Source: Candidatus Sulfopaludibacter sp. SbA3
GTDB taxonomy: Bacteria > Acidobacteriota > Terriglobia > Bryobacterales > Bryobacteraceae
Assembly (NCBI GenBank): GCA_945861625.1
Contig: CAMAVI010000037.1
Location: 1-33,299, forward strand
Reading direction: 5' to 3'
DNA: 33,299 bases
Shown: piece by piece, positions 1-7,978 of the stretch
Position numbering within the stretch: the stretch's first letter is position 1
Layout of the letters: every line of letters begins with the position of its first letter
Made by a program: the position numbers and the translations under genes
Notes under the pieces: generated by a model
What the model was told of the DNA's origin: nothing
What the model saw: the letters and a program-made list of their open reading frames with translations, nothing else
The model's database searches: none

Positions 1-31
1 TCCGGGCGTGCGTGCTTTCCACCATCTTCAT
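1..31 (-). CDS. possible 5' end of an off-window gene
   Basis: On the minus strand an ATG at position 31 opens a frame that runs off the left edge (about ten codons, MKMVESTHAR). It is preceded by a G-rich GGGGAG stretch that could act as a ribosome binding site. Too little is visible to name it, and the start could be a different upstream codon. Confidence 0.25.
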   Translation of the reverse strand, partial: MKMVESTHAR

Positions 32-110
32 CTCCCCCAACTCCCCTCGCGTCAAAAACACTGCCTCAATTTCCCGTTACGTCCCCCTCATGCCCCGCGC
101 CACTGCCTTC

Positions 111-123
111 CTTGACCGTCAAG
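111..123. repeat. short perfect palindrome CTTGAC-C-GTCAAG
   Basis: Six-base arms (111-116 and 118-123) flank a single C. It lies in the intergenic region between the possible leftward gene and the rightward propeller gene, so it could be an operator. No second copy or matching regulator was seen nearby. Confidence 0.3.
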
Positions 124-144
124 CCAGCCCTTACCGACGGATTA

Positions 145-174
145 GGGGAACGCCACCCCGGGGAACGCCACCCC
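145..174. repeat. tandem 15-bp direct repeat GGGGAACGCCACCCC
   Basis: Two exact, abutting copies (145-159 and 160-174). Each copy starts with GGGG and ends with CCCC, so the joint forms a CCCCGGGG palindrome. It lies about 60 bp upstream of the beta-propeller start. It may be a small intergenic repeat unit or part of a regulatory hairpin. Confidence 0.7.
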
Positions 175-235
175 GGCTTGACTTTGCCCGCGCTTGGCGG
201 TAGCCTTGAAAAACGTTGAGGAGCGCTTGATAAAT

Positions 236-1228
236 ATGACACTTAAGCCACTTGGAATTCTGATCCTCGCTCTGCCTCTGGCGGCAGCGACGGTTCGCAT
301 CATCCAGACGAATAGCGCCGGCGACGATGTATCGATCATCGACCCGGTGACCAACAAAGTAGTCGGCAAGATCACCGGTATTGAGGTGAACCACGGCGCG
401 GCGGTCGCCCCCGATGGCAGCCGTTACTACATCAGCAATGAAGCCGAGAGCACGCTGGATGTCGTGGATGGAAAGACCTTCAAGGTCATCAAGAGCATAC
501 CGCTCAGCGACCACCCCAACAACCTGGGGATCAGCAAGGATGGCAAGCGCGTGTATATCGCCATCGCCAGAGGAGCGGGCGCGGTGGATGTCATCGACAC
601 CGCCTCCATGGAGCGGGTCAAGAGCATCGCGGTGAAGGGCCCTCAGCACAACACCTACGTTACGCCGGACGGCAAGTTCGTCGTCAGCGGCTCCGTTCGG
701 TCCAAGGTGCTGACCGTGATCGACCAGAAGACCGAGGAGATCGTATGGACTCTCGAATTGGACAAGGGTGTCCGTCCGATGACGTTCGTTACCAATCCCG
801 ATGGCAGCACGAAATGGATCCTGGTCCAGGTTTCCGACTTTCACGGGTTCGAGGTCATCGATTTCGCAACCCACAAGGAAGTCAATCGGATTAAGCTCCC
901 GGACACGCCCGCCGGAAAAGTTGCCATCCACGAAGGCGGCAATATCTCTCACGGCATGGCGGTCACTTCCGATGGCAAGACCTTGGTGGTCAACAGCACG
1001 CTGAACAGCTCGCTATACATGTTCTCACTGCCCGATCTGAAGCTTATCGGCGCCGCCGATGTAGGCGTGGCCCCGGACTGGGTGACGCTGACGCCGGACG
1101 GCAAGCGCGCCTACGTGGCCAACGCGGGCCAGAACTCTGTATCCGTGATTGACATCGCAACCAGAAAAGAAATCACGCGCATCCCCGTGGGTGAGGTTCC
1201 CAAGCGGAACATCACCGCGGTTTACTAA
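236..1228 (+). CDS. exported YVTN-type beta-propeller protein
   Basis: About 330 residues. The frame is open from a TTG at 194, but the ATG at 236 is preferred: it follows GAGGAG (218-223) and begins a clear signal peptide (MTLKPLGILILALPLAAA). The mature part is a string of about 40-residue repeats of the type 'V-DG-TFKVIKSIPLSDHPN-LGIS-DGKRVYIA', the hallmark of YVTN/YncE-like seven-bladed propellers. These are extracytoplasmic proteins of mostly unknown ligand; some sit beside PQQ or quinoprotein enzymes. No catalytic residues can be assigned. It appears to be a single-gene transcript, with a strong hairpin immediately downstream and the next gene 159 bp away. The family assignment is firm; the function is unknown. 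Confidence 0.85.
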   Translation: MTLKPLGILILALPLAAATVRIIQTNSAGDDVSIIDPVTNKVVGKITGIEVNHGAAVAPDGSRYYISNEAESTLDVVDGKTFKVIKSIPLSDHPNNLGISKDGKRVYIAIARGAGAVDVIDTASMERVKSIAVKGPQHNTYVTPDGKFVVSGSVRSKVLTVIDQKTEEIVWTLELDKGVRPMTFVTNPDGSTKWILVQVSDFHGFEVIDFATHKEVNRIKLPDTPAGKVAIHEGGNISHGMAVTSDGKTLVVNSTLNSSLYMFSLPDLKLIGAADVGVAPDWVTLTPDGKRAYVANAGQNSVSVIDIATRKEITRIPVGEVPKRNITAVY

Positions 1229-1253
1229 ACGCGCGGGTACAGTAGGCGTCCTC

Positions 1254-1305
1254 ATGGCCGCCAGGGATGCCGGGTAGTTCCGGTGCTCCTGGCGGCCATT
1301 TACTT
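1254..1305 (+). terminator. intrinsic-type terminator hairpin after the propeller gene
   Basis: Perfect 12-bp stem: ATGGCCGCCAGG (1254-1265) pairs with CCTGGCGGCCAT (1288-1299), and the loop can pair further internally. TTTACTTT follows on the plus strand. It lies 25 bp after the stop codon. The T-tract is imperfect, so termination efficiency is uncertain. Confidence 0.7.
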
Positions 1306-1387
1306 TGTGGCGGCGATAGCGCCTGGAATCGCTCCAGTTGATGTTCAACTTTCGGCTCAAACACGGTCAACCCTGTGGGGGCGCTGA

Positions 1388-1933
1388 ATGGCTAAGGCTT
1401 GGGAGCGCGAATATCCGCGGGACCGTTTCAATGAAGAGCACTATAACCTTCTCGTGCGGAGAGCCGGTGCTTTATCTTCCGGGGATTTCATCCTCCTTGG
1501 CGGATGGAAAGACAGAGCAGGGACGGACAAGCAATGGCGCTTCAACGTGGCGAGTGTTGCCTATCCTGCGTGGATAGACGCCTCCCGAGAACTACCCGAT
1601 ATCCGCGTAGAGCAATTATCAGTGGAAAGATTTCTGAGGGAATGGGCGGATCATCGGTATCCAGATACATCCTCGCGTAGTGGCGACGGCAAGAAGCGTT
1701 TCGGCTTATCGCGCGCTACGACTCTCTTGCACTTCATGTCCGCCGGAGCATTTCCGATCTACGATAGCCGTGTCAGGAGAGCGGTCAAGCGGCTCTGCAA
1801 CGAAGGTGCGCCCGATAACGTGGACTGGTACCGCAAGTCCTACATTCCGATCTTCCACGACCTACTGACGGCTTGCAGTGCCTCCGCAAGGCACCTCGAC
1901 AAGGCGCTATTTGGATACGGCTACCGGCCTTGA
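1388..1933 (+). CDS. conserved hypothetical protein, 181 aa
   Basis: The protein is soluble and has no signal peptide. It contains blocks that look conserved: 'FILLGGWKDRAG' near residue 35, and a C-terminal segment 'SRATTLLHFMSAGAFPIYDSRV' (shown only as a landmark at residues ~112-135). An FPIYDSRV-type helix is reminiscent of helical DNA-glycosylase-like (HhH) proteins, but no GPD loop is clear, so I do not assign a function. The ATG at 1388 follows GGGGGCGCTGA, a weak ribosome binding site. Its stop lies only 17 bp from the convergent stop of the RIFT-barrel gene. Codon use is less GC-extreme than its neighbours, which may mean a separate origin. Confidence 0.6.
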   Translation: MAKAWEREYPRDRFNEEHYNLLVRRAGALSSGDFILLGGWKDRAGTDKQWRFNVASVAYPAWIDASRELPDIRVEQLSVERFLREWADHRYPDTSSRSGDGKKRFGLSRATTLLHFMSAGAFPIYDSRVRRAVKRLCNEGAPDNVDWYRKSYIPIFHDLLTACSASARHLDKALFGYGYRP

Positions 1934-1950
1934 CTGGACTTGGAATTTTC

Positions 1951-3168
1951 TCAGTTGCGCGGGGCCTTGAGTCCGCTGGCCGCGTACTGCGCTTTATCCC
2001 ACTCCGCCACCAGCGGGGCCAGGCCGGCCGACGGGCTGGTGGCCGCGCCGATGTGCACCGGGGTGCGCACGAAGTGCTCGTATACGGTCAGTTGATGCTT
2101 GGTCGCGGGCTGCGCCGGAGCGTAGCGGAACGAGGTCTGCCCATCTCCGCCCAAGCTGAACTTGTAGGTTCCCGGTTGCCGCGCCGCTTCGTCCACGAAC
2201 ATCGCGACGGCTTCGGTACCCGCCTGCAAATGTACCCAGGAGACGGGCGCGCTGCGGTCCATGGTTTCGTAGGACTCCTCTTTGCCCTTGACGCCGAGGC
2301 TAACGCTCCAATCGGCAGTCCCGTTCGCCCGCACGGTCTGCGTCATGGTCACCTGCTCTTGCGCGTTCTGTAATTGGCCGTAGGTCCAGCGCGCGGTCCC
2401 AAAGTCCCAAACCCAGGGGAACGGGCCCATGTTGACCGGCGTGTGGAAGGAAAGCTCGCGCACGCGCTTGGCGGGGTCTTCGACGGTTGCGGCGAACTTG
2501 GCCCAGGCCTTGCTGTTGGGCATGCCGATCTCGATCGTGTAAGGGACGCTGTACTGCGCGTCGAGGGCAATCTTCCCCGTGTAGCGCAGCAGCACGTACA
2601 GCGGGCCGCGTTTGACGATCTCCACCTTGGGCGGCTCGGAAATTTCGTGCGAAGCCCCCGCCGCATCCGTAACCGCGATGCCGTTCATCCCCGTGGCGAT
2701 TTCCTCGTTCCGGTATTTGACCGACAGCACCAGCGGTTTGCCGCTCTTGCTGTAGCGCCAGCTTCCCACTTGAATGGATGCCGCATCCTCGCTCACCGGC
2801 AGCGGCCGCGGCGAGGGCATGGCCTTCACATCGGGTCCGTATTCCAGACGGAAGTTCTGCGTCTCCTTCGGCCCCACCGTGACAGCAATGTCCACGGCGA
2901 GCCACTGCACCGAACCATCCGGCCAACGCGACTCCACCGTGCACTCCACGGGCACTTCTTTGTCGTTCAAAAGCAGCCGCGCATTCGCGGGATTCGCCAG
3001 CGCGCCTTTGGGGAACGGAACACGCGTATTGACCGGAAAACCAAAGCGCCGGATCCCGGCTGTTTCTTTAATAGCGACGTTGACGCTCTTGGCCGTTTGC
3101 GCTGGGAGTCCAGCGCAGACCAGAAGCAGCAGTGACGCAACCGTGCAAAGTTGCCGCGACAGGATCAT
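1951..3168 (-). CDS. exported PcRGLX/YetA-like RIFT-barrel domain protein
   Basis: 405 residues with a signal peptide (MILSRQLCTVASLLLLVCAGLPAQ). The N-terminal region 'FPVNTRVPFPKGAL' followed by 'RWPDGSVQWLAVD' and 'FRLEYG' is the characteristic opening of the RIFT-barrel domain at the N-terminus of exo-rhamnogalacturonan lyase (PcRGLX)/YetA-type proteins. Full-length members of that family are usually about twice as long and carry a downstream (alpha/alpha)6 catalytic region. Here only the N-terminal domain plus about 250 residues remain, so polysaccharide lyase activity should not be assumed. It is the last gene of the molybdenum-hydroxylase operon, 11 bp after the 138-aa gene. Its stop nearly meets the convergent hypothetical gene. 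Confidence 0.75.
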   Translation of the reverse strand: MILSRQLCTVASLLLLVCAGLPAQTAKSVNVAIKETAGIRRFGFPVNTRVPFPKGALANPANARLLLNDKEVPVECTVESRWPDGSVQWLAVDIAVTVGPKETQNFRLEYGPDVKAMPSPRPLPVSEDAASIQVGSWRYSKSGKPLVLSVKYRNEEIATGMNGIAVTDAAGASHEISEPPKVEIVKRGPLYVLLRYTGKIALDAQYSVPYTIEIGMPNSKAWAKFAATVEDPAKRVRELSFHTPVNMGPFPWVWDFGTARWTYGQLQNAQEQVTMTQTVRANGTADWSVSLGVKGKEESYETMDRSAPVSWVHLQAGTEAVAMFVDEAARQPGTYKFSLGGDGQTSFRYAPAQPATKHQLTVYEHFVRTPVHIGAATSPSAGLAPLVAEWDKAQYAASGLKAPRN

Positions 3169-3179
3169 GAGGAAACCGC

Positions 3180-3596
3180 CTAACTGGCCGTAGCCGGCTT
3201 GCTGGCGTTATGCAGCTTCAGGATCTCATCGATCAGAAAGAGATCGGTCAGCAGGGCGCGCAGGTGAATCGAGGCGTTCAAATTGTCGATCAACTGGGAA
3301 CTGATGGCGGGTTGCGCCAGCACCAATTCAACGGCAGCCTGCGAATCTTTGGCATCGCGATCCAGCACGCCCAGAAACGCCATGTAGGGCGCGACAGGAG
3401 TGAGACCTTCCTGTTTTACCGCCGCCGCGTAGGCGTCCGCCAGATCCCCGAGCGCGCGCAACGCCCCCTCCAAAAAGCCGCGGACTTGCGCGCCTTTCCC
3501 TTCGCCTGCCTCCGTAGTGAGCCCTTGCGCCGCGTAGGCGAGCATGAACTCGTAGCATTCCTCGATCGCGTTACAGCGGTCTTCCAGAGTTTTCAT
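3180..3596 (-). CDS. unknown helical protein in the Mo-hydroxylase operon, 138 aa
   Basis: No signal peptide, membrane segment or recognisable motif. The sequence is Ala/Leu-rich and predicted to be all-helical, perhaps a four-helix bundle (e.g. 'CYEFMLAYAAQGL', 'LEGALRALGDLADAYAAAV', 'LRALLTDLFLIDEILKLH'). It lies 22 bp after the cytochrome b gene and 11 bp before the RIFT-barrel gene on the same strand, so it is almost certainly co-transcribed. A cytoplasmic maturation or assembly factor for the exported molybdoenzyme is possible, by analogy with XdhC/PaoD or TorD-type helpers, but there is no sequence similarity to either. The ATG at 3596 has only a weak ribosome binding site. Confidence 0.65.
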   Translation of the reverse strand: MKTLEDRCNAIEECYEFMLAYAAQGLTTEAGEGKGAQVRGFLEGALRALGDLADAYAAAVKQEGLTPVAPYMAFLGVLDRDAKDSQAAVELVLAQPAISSQLIDNLNASIHLRALLTDLFLIDEILKLHNASKPATAS

Positions 3597-3618
3597 GGTG
3601 TCGAGAGCGGAATCCCGC

Positions 3619-4440
3619 CTATTTGGAAGACTCCGTGACCACCCACCGCTTCGGATCGTGATGCTCCAGGAAGTGTTCCCGGTCGATCGAGCCGAAGACC
3701 ATGGACTTGGTCATCGCGAACTTCTCCGGCCGGATGGCGAAGTAGACGTGAGCCATGATCAAAGCGATCAAGCCGACGCCCGCCAGCCCGTGCAGCACGT
3801 ACATCCAACCCCAGGTCATGTCTCCAAATAGATACGGATTACGGGTAAAAAATGGGGTGCTCACGCGGAACATCATGAAGAAGCCAGTGATGGTCACGCT
3901 GAGGCCGGTCAACACGATGATCATGTGGTACATCTTGTTTTCCATCGGGTACTTGGCGAACTTCCTCGGCGCCGGCACCGCTTCTCCCCGCGCCCGCAGC
4001 AGTCTCCGCTTGGCGTCTTCGATATCGGTTTTGTCAGGCCAGATGGCCCACGGATCCAGGAAGAAATTGGCGTGGATAAGATGAAACAGGATGGAGGCGG
4101 TCAGCACCAGCCCGGCCATCCAGTGATACGTCACCCACGCAAAAGGAAAGCCCACTTTGGGCAGGAATGCGGTGAACAGCAGCGTAAACATCGCCGCGGC
4201 CATGACCCAGTGAAACAGGCGCGAGACCAGGGAATGCCGGGCGATCTTCTCGGGTACCTTGGCGGCGAGCTCCGGGGGTGTAACTTCGAACTCTTCCGGC
4301 TTAGCCATGAACTTGACGTAAATGGCATGACCAATCAGGAACGCGAGACCCGCAATTCCACACACCCAAATCAGGGTGAACGAAATGTGGATCGGGACAT
4401 CCTGGCCCCACGGGCTTCGCGCAAATTCTATGATTTCCAA
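3619..4440 (-). CDS. membrane cytochrome b subunit (FdnI/HyaC-like, b561 fold)
   Basis: 273 residues. An N-terminal membrane segment (about 17-43) is followed by a cytoplasmic-type linker, then a four-helix cytochrome b domain. Candidate haem-ligand histidines lie in 'RLFHW' (H77), 'TYHWMAG', 'LFHLIHANFF' and 'VLHGLAG...AHVYFAIRP'. This is the architecture of formate dehydrogenase gamma and Ni/Fe-hydrogenase cytochrome b subunits, which pass electrons from a periplasmic enzyme to the quinone pool. Its start overlaps the end of the FAD-subunit gene by 13 bp, which suggests translational coupling. Context therefore assigns it as the membrane anchor and electron acceptor of the molybdenum hydroxylase, not of a formate dehydrogenase; no formate dehydrogenase catalytic gene is present. 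Confidence 0.85.
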   Translation of the reverse strand: MEIIEFARSPWGQDVPIHISFTLIWVCGIAGLAFLIGHAIYVKFMAKPEEFEVTPPELAAKVPEKIARHSLVSRLFHWVMAAAMFTLLFTAFLPKVGFPFAWVTYHWMAGLVLTASILFHLIHANFFLDPWAIWPDKTDIEDAKRRLLRARGEAVPAPRKFAKYPMENKMYHMIIVLTGLSVTITGFFMMFRVSTPFFTRNPYLFGDMTWGWMYVLHGLAGVGLIALIMAHVYFAIRPEKFAMTKSMVFGSIDREHFLEHHDPKRWVVTESSK

Positions 4441-5444
4441 GCTGCCTCCTGAACGCCGCCTATGGCCCGCTTCACCAGGTTTCTCAGCAACGGAATTTTG
4501 TATGCATTGAAACGCAGCGCGACGGCGCCCTGGATGGCGATCTTACCCGCCATCTCGCCGGTGGCTGCGTCGGCCGGTTTGCCGATGACCGCGCTTTCGA
4601 CCGCCGTCAGGCGTAGTGGACGCGCCGCGACGCCATTGACCGCAATCCGGATCTGGTCGATCTTGCCGCCGGAAACCTTCATCGCCGCGGCTACATTGAC
4701 CAGCGGGAAGTCCCAAACCTGGCGATCGCGGATTTTTTCGAAATAGAATTTTGCGCCACCCCAGGTTCCCGGAATGCGGATCGCCGTCAGCAATTCGTTC
4801 GGCTTTAACACCGTCATGCGCATGATGTTGATGTCCGGGCCCACAAAGTAGTCCTGGGCATTTACCACGCGCTCGCCGCCGGGGCCGCGGATGACCATCT
4901 GCGCATCCAGGGCGATCAAGGCCGGAGCCGAATCGGAAGGATTCACCGCCACGCAGCGGTCCGCGTCCAGAATGGCGTGTTCGCGGTTTATGGCCGTCGG
5001 CGTATCGGCAAAACAGATGTTGCCGCCCGCGCGATAGCACTTCCACCCGCTGCGGTAATACCAGCAGCGGGTGTCCTGGGAGACATTGCCGCCAATGGTT
5101 CCCTGATTGCGGATCTGCGGCGAGGCCGCCAGTTCGGCGCCCTCGGCCAACAGGCTGAAGTGCTCCTTCACCAGCGGATGACGCACCACTTCGGTGAGCG
5201 TCGTCATCGCGCCGATTTCCAGGCCGCCGTTGACTTCCTTGATCCCGCGCAATCCGCTGGCCTGGCTCATGTCGACGACGACCTTGGGCCGCTTAATGCG
5301 GTCTTTCAACCAGTCGAAACTATCCAGTCCGCCCGCCAGCACCCAGGCATCGGAGCCATATTTCGCCAGCAGAGCCAGCGCATCGTCCGTGGTGGCCGGC
5401 TGAAACAGTTCAAATGCCGGCATTACATCGCGAATCACAGCCAT
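4428..5444 (-). CDS. molybdenum hydroxylase FAD-binding subunit with 4Fe-4S Cys set
   Basis: 338 residues from the ATG at 5444, which follows TAGGAGAACCAG (good ribosome binding site). The upstream extension of the frame is Arg-rich antisense sequence and is rejected. It is an FAD-binding subunit of the xanthine dehydrogenase/CO dehydrogenase medium-chain family: 'WVLAGGLDSFDWLKD' for the first FAD loop and 'IRNQGTIGGNVSQ' for the second. Four cysteines (C127, C136, C144, C164) lie at the positions that bind an extra [4Fe-4S] cluster in PaoB/YagS and in 4-hydroxybenzoyl-CoA reductase beta subunits, so this is the PaoB-like branch. The C-terminal CO_deh_flav_C domain spans about 215-325. It starts 11 bp after the Mo-subunit stop. 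Confidence 0.85.
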   Translation of the reverse strand: MAVIRDVMPAFELFQPATTDDALALLAKYGSDAWVLAGGLDSFDWLKDRIKRPKVVVDMSQASGLRGIKEVNGGLEIGAMTTLTEVVRHPLVKEHFSLLAEGAELAASPQIRNQGTIGGNVSQDTRCWYYRSGWKCYRAGGNICFADTPTAINREHAILDADRCVAVNPSDSAPALIALDAQMVIRGPGGERVVNAQDYFVGPDINIMRMTVLKPNELLTAIRIPGTWGGAKFYFEKIRDRQVWDFPLVNVAAAMKVSGGKIDQIRIAVNGVAARPLRLTAVESAVIGKPADAATGEMAGKIAIQGAVALRFNAYKIPLLRNLVKRAIGGVQEAAWKS

Positions 5445-5455
5445 ATCTGGTTCTC

Positions 5456-7975
5456 CTATATATGAGCGGTCAACGGTTCGTCGCCCGGCTTGCCTGTCTC
5501 GAGCGCCATCAGGATAATATCCGCGGTTACCGGTGCGCGCCGGTAGATTTGCTCTCCCAGAGCGTCCGCGAGAGCATTCAACACCGCGCTGGCGCCGGCG
5601 CCCACGGGAGGCTCGCCGATGCCGCGCGCGCCGACCGGGGTTTCCGGATCGGGAATATCCACCGCGGCCCATTTGAAGTTACTGACGGGCACATCCAGAA
5701 TCGTAGGCGGCCGGTTCTGATAGAAACGCTTGGCCAGCGGAGCGCCGTAGTGCTGGTCATAGACCCACTTCTGCGCCAAAGCATGTCCCCAACCGAGCGA
5801 CGTGCGCCCGAACATCTGCCCGCCAAACGCGCGCGGATGGATGACGGTTCCGACGTCAGCCACACCAACGTAATCCGTGATACGATACGTGCCGGTTTCC
5901 AGGTCGACTTCTACTTCGGCAAATCCGGCAACGTAGGAATTGGAGATACCGTCGCGCTTGTACTTGTCTTTCGCGACAGCCAGCAATCCCTGTCCCGCCA
6001 GCGCCGTGGCGGACGCCTTGGTCATTTTGGCGATTTCCGGCGGCAACTCGTGGCCGTCATACTTACCGCCTAGCTTGATCGCGCGCTGCGCGGCCTGGGC
6101 CAGGCTCATCCCGGCGCCGCCGCCCTTGCGGTAGACCCGCTCGCCGCCGACTTCGTAGTCCTCCGGCTTGCCGCCGAGGTCCATGGCCGCGATTTCCTGC
6201 AGTTTTAGCTTGGCATCCATGGAAACGGCATGGGCCGCGCGGGTCATGGCGTGAATGGTCTGGCTTCCGCCCGACGGACAGCTCCAAGGCAGATGCTTGG
6301 CCGTGCTGCCCCAGGTAATTTCCAATCTCTCCCACGGCACGCCGAGCACTTCCGCCACCACGCGCTGGCAGTCGATCATCGCCTCGGTACCCAGATTGCC
6401 GATGCCGGTCTGCACGTAGATCTTGCCGTCCGGCTTGATGACGAACAAGCCGTCAAAGCCGATCGACCCGGCGGAATAGGCGCTGACCGCGACGCCAATG
6501 CCGCGCGCCTTGGTTCCGCTCTTCTTGGTCTGGTTCTTCCGCTCATTCCAGCGGAACAGCTCCGCGCCTTTGTCGAGCGCTTCGGGAACGAACGCGCTGG
6601 TAACGTGATCCCGCTTGCCCTTGATCGCGGGTCCAATGCCGGCTTTGCCCGAGGGCGCGTTAATACGCCGGATGGCAACTTGATCCAGACCCAACTTGCG
6701 CGCCGCGTTGGAAAGCAGCGGCTCCATGATCATGACACCCTGCGCGCCGCCGGGCTGGCTTTGCGGGCCGCGCGGGGGCGTATTGGTAATCACGTTGATA
6801 CCGCGCCAGCGCATGTTCTCGGGCGTGTAGCACAGGGAAACGATACGGCCGGAGGCGTTCGCGTCGCCCTGCGGTCCGTAAGGTCCGCCGTCGCAAACCA
6901 CGAACATATCCAGCGCGACAATCCGGCCATCCTTGGTGAAGCCGGCCTTCATGCGGCCGTGCAGACCCGGACGCGCGCGCCCCAGGAAGTGCTCTTCTTC
7001 CCGGCTGATGCGCAGCATGACCGGAGCGTTGACTTTCTTAGACAACAGCGCCGGCACCGTCAGAATAATACCGCTGGTCACCTTGCTGCCAAAACCGCCG
7101 CCGGTGTATTCGCTGATCACCACGACATTGGTGGTATCCATACTCATCCAGCGCGCAATCGCCGGTACGGTTTGCGCCGTGCTTTGCGTCGAGCAGTGCA
7201 CGAACAGCTTTCCGTTCTGCCAATATGCCATCGCCGTGCGGGTCTCCAGCGTTTGGTCGCTGGTGTTCGGCGTGACGAACGTCTCGTCCATCACCAGATC
7301 CGCTTTCTTGAAGCCGGCGTCGATGTCCCCGTAGGACCACTCCATCGACGGCTTGCTCACGGGCAGCTTGCCTTGCTTGTACTCGGCGTACTCGGCGTCC
7401 GTCCACTTGAATTCCTTGACATCGGGCAGCAGCGGACCCGCCGGCCGTTCGCCCGGCTTGGGCGGCGCGGGCGGAGGCACCACCCACACGTTCCCCTCAT
7501 TCCTGGTATTCGGACCACCGGGCGACAACGTCACCAGCGGATCGACCGCGAAAGGAAGCCGCTCGAAATCGATCTCAATCAGCTCAATCGCGGCGGCGGC
7601 GGTCTCCTCATCCACGGCCGCGACGGCCAGGATGGGCTCGCCTTGATACAGAGGCTCATTGGTGAGCCCGCGCTCGGCCCGCGGATCCGGCGGAATCATC
7701 ACGCCGTCGTCGGTGATGAAGGCGGCGGGAGGCGGCAGCTCATCGGCCGTCAGTATCCCCTTCACGCCCGGCAGGGCCAGCGCCTTGGATGCATCGATCC
7801 GCTTGACCCGCGCGTGCGGCATGGGGCTCAGCAGCAGCTTACAGAACAGCATGCCCTCGGCGCGGAAATCCTCGGCGTACTTGGACTTGCCAGTGACCTT
7901 CGCCACCATGTCCGGCGTGGTGTAGTTCTTGCCGATAAACCGGTAGTTGGGAACGTTGACCTTGTTGGTTGGCAT
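5456..7975 (-). CDS. molybdenum hydroxylase large (molybdopterin) subunit
   Basis: 839 residues, xanthine dehydrogenase family. The 'a/b hammerhead' domain is N-terminal (about 25-150, starting 'VTGKSKYAEDF'). The molybdopterin-binding part contains 'EYTGGGFGSKV' (Mo-pterin loop), 'TGIGNLGTEAMIDCQRVVAE' and the C-terminal 'GARGIGEPPVGAG' with the conserved catalytic Glu (E788). The usual loop with Arg that contacts purines in true xanthine dehydrogenase (YRGAGRPE-like) is replaced by 'PPRGPQSQPGGAQG', so purine oxidation is unlikely. Substrate is unknown; an aldehyde or aromatic/heterocyclic compound is the family-level guess. There is no signal peptide of its own; export would be by hitch-hiking on the Tat signal of the FeS subunit. 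It starts 3 bp after the FeS gene stop. Confidence 0.9.
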   Translation of the reverse strand: MPTNKVNVPNYRFIGKNYTTPDMVAKVTGKSKYAEDFRAEGMLFCKLLLSPMPHARVKRIDASKALALPGVKGILTADELPPPAAFITDDGVMIPPDPRAERGLTNEPLYQGEPILAVAAVDEETAAAAIELIEIDFERLPFAVDPLVTLSPGGPNTRNEGNVWVVPPPAPPKPGERPAGPLLPDVKEFKWTDAEYAEYKQGKLPVSKPSMEWSYGDIDAGFKKADLVMDETFVTPNTSDQTLETRTAMAYWQNGKLFVHCSTQSTAQTVPAIARWMSMDTTNVVVISEYTGGGFGSKVTSGIILTVPALLSKKVNAPVMLRISREEEHFLGRARPGLHGRMKAGFTKDGRIVALDMFVVCDGGPYGPQGDANASGRIVSLCYTPENMRWRGINVITNTPPRGPQSQPGGAQGVMIMEPLLSNAARKLGLDQVAIRRINAPSGKAGIGPAIKGKRDHVTSAFVPEALDKGAELFRWNERKNQTKKSGTKARGIGVAVSAYSAGSIGFDGLFVIKPDGKIYVQTGIGNLGTEAMIDCQRVVAEVLGVPWERLEITWGSTAKHLPWSCPSGGSQTIHAMTRAAHAVSMDAKLKLQEIAAMDLGGKPEDYEVGGERVYRKGGGAGMSLAQAAQRAIKLGGKYDGHELPPEIAKMTKASATALAGQGLLAVAKDKYKRDGISNSYVAGFAEVEVDLETGTYRITDYVGVADVGTVIHPRAFGGQMFGRTSLGWGHALAQKWVYDQHYGAPLAKRFYQNRPPTILDVPVSNFKWAAVDIPDPETPVGARGIGEPPVGAGASAVLNALADALGEQIYRRAPVTADIILMALETGKPGDEPLTAHI

Positions 7976-7978
7976 GGC

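Noticed and set aside
131-952. Long minus-strand frame (273 codons) opposite the propeller gene
   Set aside because: It is antisense to a signal-peptide-bearing propeller with clear repeats, and its own product has no family-like pattern.
3619-4440. Calling the cytochrome b a formate dehydrogenase gamma subunit
   Set aside because: No formate dehydrogenase catalytic or FeS gene is nearby; the gene overlaps the molybdenum-hydroxylase FAD gene.
4428-5672. Longer FAD-subunit start near 5672
   Set aside because: The extra 76 residues are Arg-rich antisense of the Mo subunit, while the ATG at 5444 has a good ribosome binding site and the family N-terminus.
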